The translations under genes and the position numbers were made by a program. A DNA stretch of 64,000 bases from Calliopum simillimum (taxonomy: Eukaryota > Arthropoda > Insecta > Diptera > Lauxaniidae), in the NCBI GenBank assembly GCA_951812925.1, contig OX638372.1:55488028-55552027 (forward strand). The letters run 5' to 3'. Position 1 is the first letter of the stretch. Each line of letters begins with the position of its first letter. Shown piece by piece: positions 33,401-45,680 of the stretch. The notes beneath the pieces were generated by a model that did no database searches, was not told where the DNA came from, and worked only from the letters and a program-made list of their open reading frames with translations.

Positions 33401-35084
33401 TATAACTTTTCTTTGGCTATATTGTATTCTTCGAATTGTGAAAAAATAGTATTGGGGCAATATTAACTATTTCCATCGTATGCGATCCTTTGCCATAACA
33501 TACATATTTTTACAATTTCTCTTCTCCAACGAGCTTTTCCAGTTGACTTGTGGTCGATATATCAAGAGCAAACTTCATTTGGTTGTTTTCGGTGAGTTGT
33601 CCTATCCAGATTATTTTGTGTAGTTGAATCTGGTTACATTTTTAATGTAGACTAACTTTTGAGATGGTGAAAGGCCACCAAACTTTTTAGTATGAATTAC
33701 AAGCATATTTTCAGCCCTGTTTTTAAATCCGAATTACTTCGGAATCGGATTGAAATCAATCTTCAAGTGCTTTGCATTGCGACAAATAATATGAAATCGG
33801 TGGATTTCAGTACAGGCGTGTTTATGTATGTCTGTATTTTATTATGATCATATTGATGAATGTTAAATATTATTGGGATAAGGGCTTGTTAGAAACAAAA
33901 GACTTTCGTATAATTTTTCATATTCCTTTTTTATTAATTTTTCTCTCATTTTTTTGTTTTTTGTTTGGTTGATTTGTTATTTTTTATATTTTCAAAATTG
34001 TATTCTGTTCAGTATATTTTTACAGCGTTTTTTCTTTTGTTTTTCTTCAGTTATCTAGTGTGTAATCAGCTTGAAAATTGCATGTATGTAATTTTGTTCA
34101 TAATATTATTTTGTTTTTGTTTTTTTTTTTTGTTCATAATGCGTTTTTTACAACTATGATATGCATTCATTTGTTTACATTTTCTTTAAATTTTCAGTTT
34201 AAATTTTTGTTTTTTTGAGTGTAATATTTCATTTGTAACTGTTGTAAAATTTTCTTTTCATTTAATTGTTTGTGGCCTAAAATTATTCAAATGGGAGAGG
34301 AGGCGGTGTGGATGTTGTTTTCTTCTTCATTTTTTTTGTATATTTTCAATTTTTGCAAACAAACTGAACTGTCAAGGTTGCCAACTATGTATTTGTTCTA
34401 CACTTGGTATATAATAGTTTTTTCTTTTTGTTTTTTTCAATGACGTAATTATTATTTTAGATTCAATGTGCAAATGGTTAATGATTTTGAAAAAAAAAAA
34501 AAAATCGTATTTTATTTTTGTTATTTCATTATAATATTTTATAGTACATAATACAATATATTCAGTGATTTCTTTTAGTAATGTTTAGATTTTTTTTTTT
34601 ATATTTTATGTTTAAAATAATTTTGGTTCAGTGTATTTTTTTGTTTTTTTTTTATAACTCAAAAAAGAGTTTTGTTGATATTTGGTTCAGTGCTAAAATA
34701 TTTTTTTAACCTTCCGAAATATGCGTTTTTTCCTTATCTTTTTGTCAGTGTATGTAAGTTTGTTTTAGTTAGTTTATATTTCAAGCTCATTTGTTGTTGA
34801 AAAACAAAAAAAAAAAAAAAAAAAAAAAATTTTTCCTTTTTTAAAGAAAAATATTTTTTTTTAAAAAAAAAGGATTATTTGAAAATTAAATGGTAGTGAA
34901 GGCTACAAATTAAGTTTCGAATAAGTTTCATAGACAACACAAATCAAAAGTGTAAACTAGGTATACTTTACATTTTGGAATCGATCTAGGTTTTTAGCTC
35001 AAAATACAATTTCTTGTCCCACAATTGCAGAACATAGCTCATTGATTAATATAAAATTGTTATTTGTATCTAAATTTTGTATAG
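33401..35084. other. T-rich backbone, no gene seen
   Basis: From about 33890 to 34900 the plus strand is dominated by T runs, ending in a 28-nt A run near 34804. No element ends or exons are supported. Confidence 0.5.
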
Positions 35085-35640
35085 TAGGTCCCTTAAGAGG
35101 TGGAAAAAAGAGATTAGTATGTTCAAGAAAAATGTTTAGGAGAAAAAATTAATGGTCGGTGAAAATTTTTTTCGCTTCCCGGCCATGAGGAATTTTTTTG
35201 ATGTTTTTATCAAAATTTTGTATTGAAGACCCTTAAGAAGTGGAAAAAAGGGCGAATATGCTAGAAAAAAATTATTGAAGAGGAAAAGTTAATGAGGGTC
35301 GGTCAACATTTTTTCCCTCTCCCGGCAATGAGGAATTTTGTTTTTATATTTTTATTAAAATTTTGTATGGGACCTCCCTTAAAAGTTCGATAAAAAGGGT
35401 TAGTACATTCGAAAAAAATGTTGAAGCTGAAAAATTAATGGGGGTCGGTGAACATTTTAGCTCTCTCCCGGCAATGAGTAATTTTTTGATATTTTTATCA
35501 AAAATTTGTATTGGAGCCTCCTTACGTGGTGTTAAAAAGAGGATTGTACGTTTGAAAGAAATATTGGAGAGGTAAAGTTAGGGGGGATCGGTGAACATTT
35601 TTACCCTCTTCCGCTAACGAAAATATTTTAGTGCTCATTC
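35085..35640. repeat. Diverged tandem repeat, 4+ units of ~130-140 bp
   Basis: Units start at 'aaattttgtat(a/t)g.ag.ccctta(a)ga.gtggaaaaaag' near 35085, 35215, 35357 and 35500. Each runs through 'taatgggg(t)cggtgaacatttt..c.ctcccggcaatgaggaat'. They are imperfect but collinear. The unit edges resemble a transposable-element tail or old satellite. Confidence 0.7.
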
Positions 35641-36494
35641 ACTCACTTTTTTTGTTAATTAAAAAATTTAAAAACAGATCGATTCCGTCCCATTGCTTAA
35701 ATACATTTAAGTTTTTTCCAAAATTTTTTTTAAAAAAATCGAAGGCCATAATAATCGATATAAATAGCAAATTAGTTTTGAAAGTTGAAAATTTTATAAA
35801 AAAATTATTTCAAAAGTTTTTTATTTTTTTATAAAAATTTTCTTAAAAAAATTAAATTGTTAAAGAAACAATCACATGATTTGGCAGACTTTTGGTGGAG
35901 TTATGAGCATTTCAAAAACTAATTAATGTCGTTTTTGCAGCTTTTTCATTTATTAAAAAAATTATTTCTCTGAATAAAAAAATGCTATCCGGTTACGTAC
36001 TTATGTAATTCCCCATATATTTTAATAAAAATAAATATGACGAAAAGCATCGACAAATAGAAGAAGTCGAAAATCATGGTATTCATATCATCTGAACCAC
36101 TAGACCGATCGTAACCTTTTTCGCACTATATGTGACCGTCCACAGGAAGACTCACGCCATCTTCACTGACAAAATTTAGCTTTAACTTGAGTTTTTCATT
36201 TTACGATTACTAAATGCCATAACTCAGTAAATTTTTAGAATTTTCCACCGATCGAGGTGACATTTTATTGAAAATAGTACATATTTATGTTCAGAAAATG
36301 CAAAAAACCGGTTATTGATTTTGCGAAGATATGATGTGTTTCCTTGCGGATGGTCATATATATACCAGATAATTCATAGCTATGCTAAGTGGGGATTGGA
36401 AGAGGGGACGTTGTACTTTCCATACAAAAAACACTTCAGGTTATATCTCTGCACTTATAACAGCTATTGTTATAAAACATAATAAATGGTTATA
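35641..36494. other. AT-rich stretch with a possible small MITE (36128-36359)
   Basis: The sequences TATGTGACCGTCCACAGGAA (36128) and the complement of TATGACCATCCGCAAGGAA (near 36359) are partly inverted, bounding 232 bp. The match is imperfect and target duplications are unclear. The rest is AT-rich without a gene. Confidence 0.35.
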
Positions 36495-37739
36495 AGGAGT
36501 GAGATCGAAAAAATCTTAACACACGTTTTACCTAATAATTTTTTTTGGGTGTAAAATTTAAAAATTTCTTTGATCTAGCTATCTTAGAAAAATATGTCAG
36601 TTATTATTTTTAATGACAAACATGTTGATTTGTTGTGTGTTTGATCAAAATGAGTGAAGAAAAAGAAGTACGTCTCAAAATTATTAAAAATTTTCAAAAA
36701 AATCCAAATTGGTCTTACAAAAAATTGGCCAAAGAATTGAAGGTCTGCCGTCAAACTGTTTCTAATGTTATTAAACAGTTTCAGGAGAATTTGAGCATCG
36801 ATAGGAAACCTGGTTCAGGAAGCAAACAAGGACCACATGATATTGGGAAAGCCAAGAAAATTGAAACCATACTGAAAAGATCTCCAAACACATCTGCTAG
36901 AAAAGCTGCCCAGTTAGCCCAGTGCTCTGACTATTTGGTGCGAAAAGTTAAAGCAAATGCAGGTTTGAAAACATACAAAGTCCAAAAAGTTCCAGACAAG
37001 AATGCTGCAAAAAATTTAGACGCCTAAAGTAGGGCTCGGAAATTAAAATCGAATTTTATACAAAAATATTCATGTTGTGTAATGGACGACGAAACGTATG
37101 TACTGGCGGATTTTACACAGCTTCCGGGTCAAAATTTTTATGTTGCTGATGCTCGAAGAAATATCGAAGAATAATTTAGAATCCAAAAGCAGACAAAATT
37201 TCCTAAAAAATTCCTGGTTTCATTTGTTACAGTGGGCTCTATAAATACCAAAATATACATCAAAGAATGTTTAAAAAAAAAACTTCTTCCTTTGATAAGA
37301 GAGCACAATGTGTCCACATATTTTTGGCCCGATTTGGCATCATGTCACTACGGCAAGAAAGATCTGGAGTGGTACCAAAGTAATAACATAGTTTTTGTAC
37401 CAAGAGAGGCCAATCCTCCAAATTGTCCGGAGCTAAGGCCAGTGGAGAGATATTGGGCTCTTGTGAAAAGAAACTTAAAGAGCACAAAAAAGGTATCCCA
37501 AAATATCGAAGATTTTAAAAGGAGATGGGCAAACTGTTCCAAAAAGGTGTCTGAAACAACTATCAAATCTCAAATGGAAGGCTTCCAAAAAAGGTCCACG
37601 AGTTCATAAATTGTGGTTAGAACTATAAAAGTTACATTTTTCTGTAATCAATTAAATAAAAAAAAATCAAAACTCTAAGATCAACCGTTTAAAAATTATT
37701 GAATTTTACATATGTTAAGATTTTTTCGATCTCACTCCT
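36495..37739 (+). mobile_element. IS630/Tc1/mariner element, nearly full length
   Basis: A 1245-bp element with inverted ends AGGAGTGAGATCGAAAAAAT, continuing CTTAACA on both sides, flanked by TA at 36493-36494 and 37740-37741. It carries one collinear transposase reading frame spoiled by two stop codons and a short gap. It is the best preserved transposon in the window. Confidence 0.93.
36650..37609 (+). pseudogene. IS630/Tc1/mariner transposase with two in-frame stops
   Basis: The start at 36650 (MSEEKEVRLKIIKNFQKNPN) is preferred over an ATG five codons upstream because the family begins with such a short N-terminus. A helix-turn-helix region (SYKKLAKELKVCRQTVSNVI) and a second one (SARKAAQLAQCSDYLVRKV) are clear. 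The frame is then interrupted by TAA at 37025-37027 but continues, unshifted, with the first catalytic acidic motif MDDETYVLADF, a second TAA at 37169-37171, FWPDLASCHYGKKDLEWYQ (second Asp) and NPPNCPELRPVERYWALVK (third acidic residue). About a dozen residues usually present before VGSINTKIYIKECL seem deleted. The stop is at 37607-37609. It is inactive but young. Confidence 0.9.
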
Positions 37740-40487
37740 TAAGATTGTGTACTGTGTCTATTGAACCCCTTGCAAAAATTGAAGCAAATTGAACGACGGG
37801 TATTTATTTAAATGCTAAGTCTTTGTATCTATAGTAGGTTTCGTTATAAAAATGTGTACATGGATTTGTATTGTGCCTTGCCTTTGAAGCACCTTGTTGG
37901 TAGTGGATGATTGGATAAGGGGCTGTTGTTCATCCAATACAAAAAACATTATTCACCTCATCAGGCCCAATTGAATCGCCTAAATGCAAAAGCAGTTAAA
38001 AGACAAACATTTTTTTATTTTCATAGTGGTTTTTTTGGACAACGAATCCCAAAAACAATTTTTTTTAGGTTTTTAACTGCTTCTGCATTTTAATAACTCA
38101 ATTATTCTCGAGAATTTTCTTGAGACTGCTTTTCAGTCTCCATTGCATTCTGAGAAAAAGTTCTCGAGAATATTTATTCTTAATAGGACCCTATATTTCT
38201 GTACGAATGACATTTAAATCATTGTCCGAAGTTTTTGGAGGACCCGGATTTCAGTAGAAACCATTTTTTCATTGATAAAATTTGAAGTACTTTTTCGCAA
38301 GCTTGTGAAATGATATTTTATGTCAACCGTATAAAATTAATATTCTATTATGAACATGCTTCAACACAAGTTTCGGCATGAAAAAAGTTATGTATAGATG
38401 AAATCAAAGCTGAAAAGTCTAAAATTTCGTCATTAAGGGATCAAAATTTTTAACGGCTCTAGAGCTAATTAACAAATCCAACCTCACAAAATAATGTCAA
38501 TAATGTCGCATTAGAGTTCATCCCAAAAATTGCATTGATCGTAGGAGGTAAAGATTGAGAGCTCTTTGCTATTTTTAAAATAAACATGTGTAAATAATCT
38601 CCCTTATTATGAAAAAGCAAAAGAAAAACGCTCTCTTTTGAACGTTCTAGATGTTCAGAATGTAAATAACGTCGCGACGTTGAGAGCATTATTTTTACAT
38701 AAAACCGAAATAACCATTCGAAAACCTGAAACGATTAAAATTCCAATCACAACTATGTATATAATCGAGAAAAAATTAAACAATACTTTTAATATATTCA
38801 TTATTTTATTTAAATAAAAAAAGTTAAGTACTCATATACTACATATAATATAATTAAACTAAAAAAAAATATATATTAAATTAAACAAATTGGAACTTAA
38901 ATTTCATTTTTATAGCGCATGATTTAGTTTAAAGTGAAACATCAAAAAATTATATATTATGATGAAAATAAATAATTCGAATGTAAATAATACGTTATTT
39001 ATTTAATTAAATTAAATTAGAAACCGATAAACCTATTTAAACTTGTATACTATAGACTATAGCTGTCTCTTTATGCTTTTAAGTTAATGAATTAATTAAA
39101 TAATGAAAAAAATTAAAATAATATATGTGTATATTATTGTATATATTATTTTTTTTGAATAAATTTAAAAAGTATGAAAAACGATATTTTTAAATTTTGT
39201 GTTTGCTGTAATTTACTGTTTTTTGTTAGTAAACTATTTTTTTTTTTATTTTTGTATGTTTGTTTTTTTTGTATTTTTTGTTTGCTTTTCTGTCTTATTT
39301 GAATTATTAAATAAATATTTTTAATAAATATATATTTGTAGGAACATATGACGTAATCAACGTATTGCAGCTATCTCTCTTTATTATAAATTTTGTTTGT
39401 TGTTTTTATGTTTCTATAGTCTATTTAAAGATTAATTTATTGTTAAGTAAAAATAAGAGGATGGAAAGGGATAAAGTGTAATCTGGTATATTAGGCATTA
39501 TTTAAAAGCATTTAATATATTTGAACCACCTTTTCTGTTAATTTGCATTTCAGAAAATACTGAATTATAATTAATTAGAACAAATTAATATCATTTAAAA
39601 AAAAAAATTCAAATACATATACCAATATTATATACTTAATCGTTGGTACAATTAAAACTATAAGTTATTCTTTGAAATTAATCAAATTAGTTAATAAAAT
39701 AAAATCAATCGAAATTTAATCACCGAAATTAACGTTTATTTAAAAAGTGAAATTCGAATACTTTTCGTAGGCTAAAGAAAATGTATGCCGAAAAGGTTAT
39801 TCAATGAAACTTCTAAGAGCACCATGGAGATATCGGCTACATTGATGATATTTGTTTATTATCATCCAGACGTCCAGTAAGGGAAATAAACAAGAAGACT
39901 TAGAGTCTATTGATTATGTCATTTTAAAAGGAACTAAGACGTTTACGGGTTTTTATTACAGAAATCGGTAAATGGGTCAATTAAGAAGAAAAAACCGCGG
40001 AGTGCTATTAAATTAGACGGTGAAAATATGAGAGGGGGAGGGGGGTGGTTAAATGCACTCTTTACAGTTTTTTGCAATACTAGAGTCGCCCCATGGTCAA
40101 AATTCGACCACAAATGTATTACATAATTATCCTTTACTTTTTCGACACTTAGTACTTTTATATTTGGTACAAAATAAAAAAGTTCAAAAAAGACAAATGT
40201 GAAACGTTAAAAAAAAAAAAATACACAAAACATTGCTATTCTTTTTGTTTTTCTCTTTGTGCTTCATCCTCTTTTCAGCTCTGTGTGAGCGAGTATTTTG
40301 TTGTTGCTATCATTGAAAAATTTGTAGTTAATTTTTGCAGGCTTAAGGTCAACATATTATAGTAATTTCAACTTTGTGCACATCTACACACAACTATCTT
40401 TCTAATGGTGTATAATTCAAAGTCGTACTCCATTTCTAACATATTAAAAAAGGAGGACAAGTTATTGTCTTGCGCTAGATAGCTATA
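37740..40487. other. Unassigned and AT-rich intronic DNA
   Basis: Two small inverted repeats lie at 37983-38090 (AATGCAAAAGCAGTTAAAA and its partner) and 38103-38176 (ATTCTCGAGAA... and partner). The 38700-39720 part is AT-rich backbone. The 39780-40480 part holds no readable domain. No gene is seen. Confidence 0.45.
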
Positions 40488-41150
40488 TAGGGTAAGGGAG
40501 GGAAATATGGACTACGTGGGTAATATGGACCACACGGTTATTTCCCACTGCATACATAGGATTTACCGTTATTCATATTCAAACTTAACGCTTATACCTA
40601 AAGCTTTTAATAGGGCGATTTTAGCGTTCGGTGAGGTCGCAGTGATAATTTTTTTCTATTGAGTATATTGCATTATTTCACTTTAAAGACATCGCGTTTT
40701 TAAATAAATGGTTAATTATTTAAAGTCAGTGAATACTATTTATAATTTATTAGCACAAATAAGTTCATTAACCAAAAGGGTTTTTGATAAAAAAAACCAT
40801 TTATTTCACCAACACGTGCTGTGGGTAATATGGACCACCAAAGAAAAAAGCCTCAAAAACAAATGTATTTATCATCTTTTTCAGATGGGGAATCTAGTTG
40901 CAGTTTTCATGACGAGTCTGATGGTCATTATATGTAATTCGTTAACTACAAAGGAAAAAAATGATAAAAAATGCATATATGTAATGTAATACCCTTTACT
41001 CAGAAGATCGACGTGCGCGAATTTTGGGTTGAATGTGTAATCCGACGTTCTTGGAGTCATGAAAAATGTGCCGAATGTGGAAGTGACATTTTTATATGCA
41101 ACTTCTGTACCAAATAAACATGTGGGGCAATATGGACTATATAGTCCATA
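40488..41150 (+). repeat. Dispersed repeat, 'GGTAATATGGACCAC' family, copy B
   Basis: It begins near GGGTAAGGGAGGGAAATATG (40490) and shares at least 380 bp with the inverted copy at 285-903. The words GGTAATATGGACCAC (twice: about 40530 and 40825) and GGCAATATGGACTA (41120) recur along it. At the point where copy A carries the MITE, copy B reads straight through (TTCATTAACCAAAAG near 40768-40780). No transposase is recognised. Confidence 0.65.
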
Positions 41151-41324
41151 TAACACTACACTTTTTTTTATCTACATTTTAAGTGTTCTCAGTTTTTTAA
41201 TTTTTTTTCTTTATCCTGATGAGATATTTATCTAAAAGTGAATCAGAATTAAAGTAAATTGTTTCCTTTACTGAATGACATAAAATTAATTGTTTTGTTT
41301 TATGTATTTTGGGTTTTATTTAAA
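41151..41324. other. AT-rich spacer
   Basis: No feature is recognised. The 5' part of the following transposase is missing here. Confidence 0.4.
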
Positions 41325-41765
41325 AAAGAAAATGAGCAAGGAGTGCCCGTTACAGTCAATGGCGATCGTTATCGGGCCATGTTGAACGAATTTTTGTTCA
41401 CAAAAATTGAAGAGGAGGATATTGGCAACATTTGGTTTCAACAAAACGGCGCTACGTGCCACACAGCCGAAGCTACACTCGATGTTTTGCGCCCTGTTTT
41501 TGAAGATCGCATCATCAGCCGCAGAGCTGATGTCGTTTGGCCACCTCGGAGCTGCGATTTGACACCGTTGGGGGGTACCCTCAAAGATAAGTGTTACGCC
41601 GACAAGCCAGAGACAATTGACGCTTTAAAGGACAATATTCGTGAAGCCATTGGTGAAATACAGCTGCACACAATCGATAATGTGCTTAAAAATTGGACCG
41701 ATCGTGTAGGCTACTGCATGGCCAGCCGAGGCATCCATTTGAATGAAATTATTTTCCATTATTAA
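41325..41765 (+). pseudogene. Transposase C-terminal half (Tc1/mariner group)
   Basis: The frame reads GVPVTVNGDRYRAMLNEFLF, then NIWFQQNGATCHTAEATLDV. The motif is normally WFQQDGATCHTA, so the second catalytic Asp is Asn here. It continues DRIISRRADVVWPPRSCDLT with the third acidic residue in SCDLTP, and the family-typical PETIDALKDNIREAIGEIQL and MASRGIHLNEIIFHY to a natural stop at 41763-41765. About eight residues after the SCDLTP motif are deleted in frame. The N-terminal half is absent. It cannot be active. Confidence 0.88.
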
Positions 41766-41870
41766 CCGGAAGGATTGTACTTTCAAATAAAAAAAGAAAT
41801 TTGAGAAAATATCCAGTAGTTTTTGTTTATTGAATTTTCAAAAAAAAAAAATGTTATTTGGCGGACCCTG
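41325..41870 (+). mobile_element. 5'-truncated Tc1/mariner-type element
   Basis: It starts abruptly within transposase coding sequence and ends at the 3' terminus GGCGGACCCTG followed by TA (41871-41872). The matching 5' terminus (CAGGGTCCGCC) was not found upstream, so the left end is lost. Confidence 0.75.
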
Positions 41871-42039
41871 TACTAAAAATGTTGAAACCAAAAAAATTTC
41901 AAATTCTTGTGATTTTTACGCTTTTGCCTAGAACTTTCTCAGCGTTAGAGATAGATAAAGACATAGCCCCATACATAAAAAATAGATAAAAATTCCTTTA
42001 AAATGCTTTATTAAAAAATTTCAAGTTAAAAATTTACCG

Positions 42040-42470
42040 GCCACTCAAACAGAAATTTTGCTTATGCGGTCGGTGAATCGGTTTTGTTATATGGGTGCGG
42101 AACATGGCTTGTTACCGAACAACTAACGAACAAGCTGCAAATATTCGTCAAAAGTGCTTAAAGAGCATACATACACCATCTCAAACGCTGAACTACATCC
42201 TATAATGTAAACAGATGCCCATAGCAAATGGGCACTATGTATCATACTCACCGGAAACCACACCAAACCAAAATTTGCCGCTAGGCCCTTGAGTGGTATA
42301 CATAAGGTAAAATAGGATATATCAGACTATGAACTACCTGGAAAAGGTTGTTTGATGAAAGAAATCCAAGAATCGGGAATGTTGTGGCAGGAGATAAAGG
42401 TCATCGCAAAAGGTCGTAACAACGGGAGACGTTTCATTTTGGCCCTATGTGCTTCCTAGGACTTCCAGAA
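42040..42470 (+). pseudogene. LINE reverse transcriptase C-terminal fragment
   Basis: The reading SVLLYGCGTWLVTEQLTNKL ... QIFVKS followed by a stop matches the conserved post-RT 'LYG.ETW....' segment of RTE-like insect LINEs. After a degraded gap, 42365-42450 reads SGMLWQEIKVIAKGRNNGRR and FILALCAS-stop, which fits the C-terminal end of such ORFs. The downstream '...CCTAGGACTTCCAGAAGAATACA' resembles 63925-63970. It is a dead 3' fragment on the plus strand. Confidence 0.65.
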
Positions 42471-45304
42471 GAATACAAACTATAAGTTAAGGACTTGAAA
42501 AATGTGATTGAATAACAAAATACACATTTTGGAAAAGTTATGGAAGGAAATCAAAGTCATCGTAAAAATCGCATTCGATGAGTACGATGTGATTCGGCAT
42601 TTGAAGTTCGAAAAGAAAATGTTCAAGAGAAAATGCATAATTGATAATCTCGATATCACGAAAGAAAAATCAGATATAAAACAATAAATATTTTCATATT
42701 GATTTTTCTCAGAAAATTTTTTTAAGCTTAAGAAAATCTATAATGTTCTTATTAAACTTCGTTTCCATCTTTATGAAATTAACAGAATAAAGTGGTTTTT
42801 ATTTTACAACAAATAATGTTAATTAACAGGAGTAGGAGTATTTTTTTAATGGTAAACTGCAGAAACAATGAAAATGGAAATTATATGAAAAATATACATA
42901 AAATGTATTTATTTGTTTTCACTGCTGTTGTATGGATTTTATTAAAAAAAAAAAAAAAATTAAAAACTTAAAAATGAGCCTCATAGGAAACTTAAAATTT
43001 CAACCGTAGGTACTATTTTATTACTTTCTTAATATTTTTTTTAAATTATGATCATTTTATTCCTATAGCATATTCTTTTGTTGCTTGCTGTGCACTATTT
43101 CTTAATGTTCAATTTTAATTTTTTTATTTATTTTTTTTTTGTTTTTTGCTTTTATAATACAAGTTTTTGCTTATATTTATGTAAAAACTTAGAAAACAAA
43201 TGATTAAAAATAATAAAAAAATATAAAGGAACAATAATTACTTTTCGCTTATTTTATTTAATTTTTTTTTTAAAATATATAAACAAAAAAATGCTTATAA
43301 TGTTTTTACTGCCTATTGTGTTATGTATGATCTTAAGTATAAAGTTCCATTTAAATAAAAACGGAAAATATTTTTACTAAAAAACTCGCACATATTAAAT
43401 ATTTAAAGTCAACTACTACTGTTCGGATTTTTCGGGAAGGTTAAATATACTATTATTGTATATATGTATATAGTATGTGTATGTATGTATGTAAGTTTTT
43501 TTCAACTTTTTCTACTACTGCTGCATTTGCCACTTTTCACTGCTGACGCGCGCGCTTACTTTGTATCGCTTAAATTATAGCATATTTTTGAAATATGATT
43601 TTCATTAACTCATTTTGTCTGTAATATCATTTTATTTTTGTTTAATGTTTATATTTTCTTTTTGTTTTTCATCCATTAGATATGCAACACTACGGTTTTT
43701 TTTTGTAACATCGGGTTCTACTTTTACGCCATTTTTTCTGGTATTGTATACACTTGAGTTTTCTTTAACTTTTAATGCTTCACTCTGTTTTGTCTGTTTT
43801 TTATTATTTATTTTGCATGTTTTCAATACTTTTCAATATATTATTGATTTCCTTTTTTTATGGTTTTTTTATCAATTATTTTTTGTATGTTTTTTTTTTT
43901 TCTCAAAAACTATTCTAAAAATTGAAGTTTTTAAATCATTTTTTTTTTTTTGGTTTTTCTTTTAATATTTGTTTAATAAAATAATATATAGAGTATATAA
44001 TATATATCATTTAGTATATATATCGGGGGATTAGGCACTACAGTGTCATTTTTTTCTCTCAAAATAATTATTATTTTTTTTTTGTTTTGCAAATGCTATT
44101 TTTTAATATGTTAAATGACTTTCTTAATTTTTAAATGTTAAATTATCAAAAAAGTTTTTTTTTTTTTTTTTTTTAAAAACTGTTTTCTCAATATCTCTTT
44201 TGTTTTGGTGTATAATAAAATAAGCTAAATACTTTTTGTATAAAGTACTTACTTAAACGCTAAGCACAAAAACTAATTAAATTTTATAATTATTAAAAAA
44301 AAAAAAAAAAAATATTTTGCATTCTAAAACTATTTCTTGAGCATTAAATTTTATTAGTTTAAAATAAACTTTATTTCTTTTCTGCAATTTATTTTATTTT
44401 TGGTTAAATAGTCCAGTTTTTGGGCAAAAGCGAATTTTTAGTACTTTTTAAAAATGTATTTTTTTTTCCAAATTTTTATTTAACGTTTTTTCATCAATGA
44501 TTTTTTTTTATCAAAAAAACGCATTTAAATTTGAAATCATTTCAAAATTGCGTTGTTTTTTGTTGGTTTTTGTTTATTTTTTTTTTTTGCATTTTATGTT
44601 TAATGTTATTTTCATTTATTAATTTTTTTTATTTGATATTTACATCAATTAATAATGAATTTTATTTGTTTTTAATTAAATAATTTTATTTACAATTCAT
44701 TTGAAAAACTGCTTTATATCACTGATAAAGATAAGAGTTCTATGGTAATAAGGAACAACATGGATTTGGCATCTCAAAAACCAACTAAGTAGTTCGAAAA
44801 AATGCGGTTTGGAAATTTTGCACAATTAAATTCCTTTAGCAATTTTTAAGTAACTTCTCAGTTCTAAGGTGAACACTAAGACCAAAATCATGACCTCGAC
44901 TAAGTCTTAATATCAAAACTATCACTAAGATTCCTCATATCTGAAGTAATTTTGTCATCAGCAGTCGTTTCATGTTGCCAAAAGATGGCAATTTCAGCAT
45001 GTGAAAAAATAATTCATATCGAGATTGCCATGTCTGAGATATCCGATGTCAAAATTGCTGGGGTAGTTTTCTACCCCTTGGGACAATGTGTATATACTTT
45101 TCGGATAATTTTAAAGTTTTTTTAAAGCGACGGCATATATTGGTCAGCAATTTATGTTCTGACTCCAAATTTTGAAGGTTTTTGATATGCTTAAAAGAGC
45201 CCCAAAACTTGTTTTGCTATATAACGTCAGATATATAACGTCGTGATATTCTTGTTTCAAAGTGAAAAAGTATCTGTGTTTTCGGCATTTACCTTTGAAG
45301 TGCG
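42471..45304. other. AT-rich backbone, no gene seen
   Basis: From about 42700 to 44700 the DNA is A/T homopolymer-rich with T runs on the plus strand (43060-44660) and simple TATG repeats near 43460. The long open frame 43615-43965 is a Phe/Leu-rich product of T runs. No element is recognised. Confidence 0.5.
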
Positions 45305-45680
45305 CAATATGGCCATTTGGTCACCTGGTCATGGTTCACTGGCACAAGAATGGATTCCGATGAAACTAAATGGGATGCATAGAACATAAAACAGTGTTTG
45401 CAACAATATATCAGTTTAGTATAGCTTCTTTTTCCTATCGCTAGAATTTTATCCTTGAAAATAAGGACTTTTCATACTGAGAACCATTAATGGCCACTTT
45501 GTCACCTGGTGATGGACCACTGAAACTTGAGTGGGCTCCAATGAAACCAAACAGGATCCAGAAAACATAAAACTATTTTTGAAATAGTATACCGGTTCAG
45601 TGTGGTTTCTTCTACCTGAAGCCAGTATTTTATCGTTGAAAATAAGGAATTTATATATTTATGACCCAATGTGATCACTG
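45305..45680. repeat. Diverged tandem pair, period ~181 bp
   Basis: Unit 1 starts GGCCATTTGGTCACCTGGTC (about 45311) and unit 2 GGCCACTTTGTCACCTGGTG (about 45492). Each goes on with '...atggacc/ttcactg.ca/aact', 'cc(a/g)atgaaac.aaa..ggat.ca.a(a/g)aacataaaac', and 'ttgaaaataagga'. A third, partial unit may begin near 45668. The function is unknown. Confidence 0.65.

Noticed and set aside
34804..34830. Long A run as a processed-pseudogene or retroposon tail
   Set aside because: No coding or LINE/SINE sequence precedes it and no target duplication is visible. Similar runs at 56960 and 58673 are also in plain AT-rich DNA.
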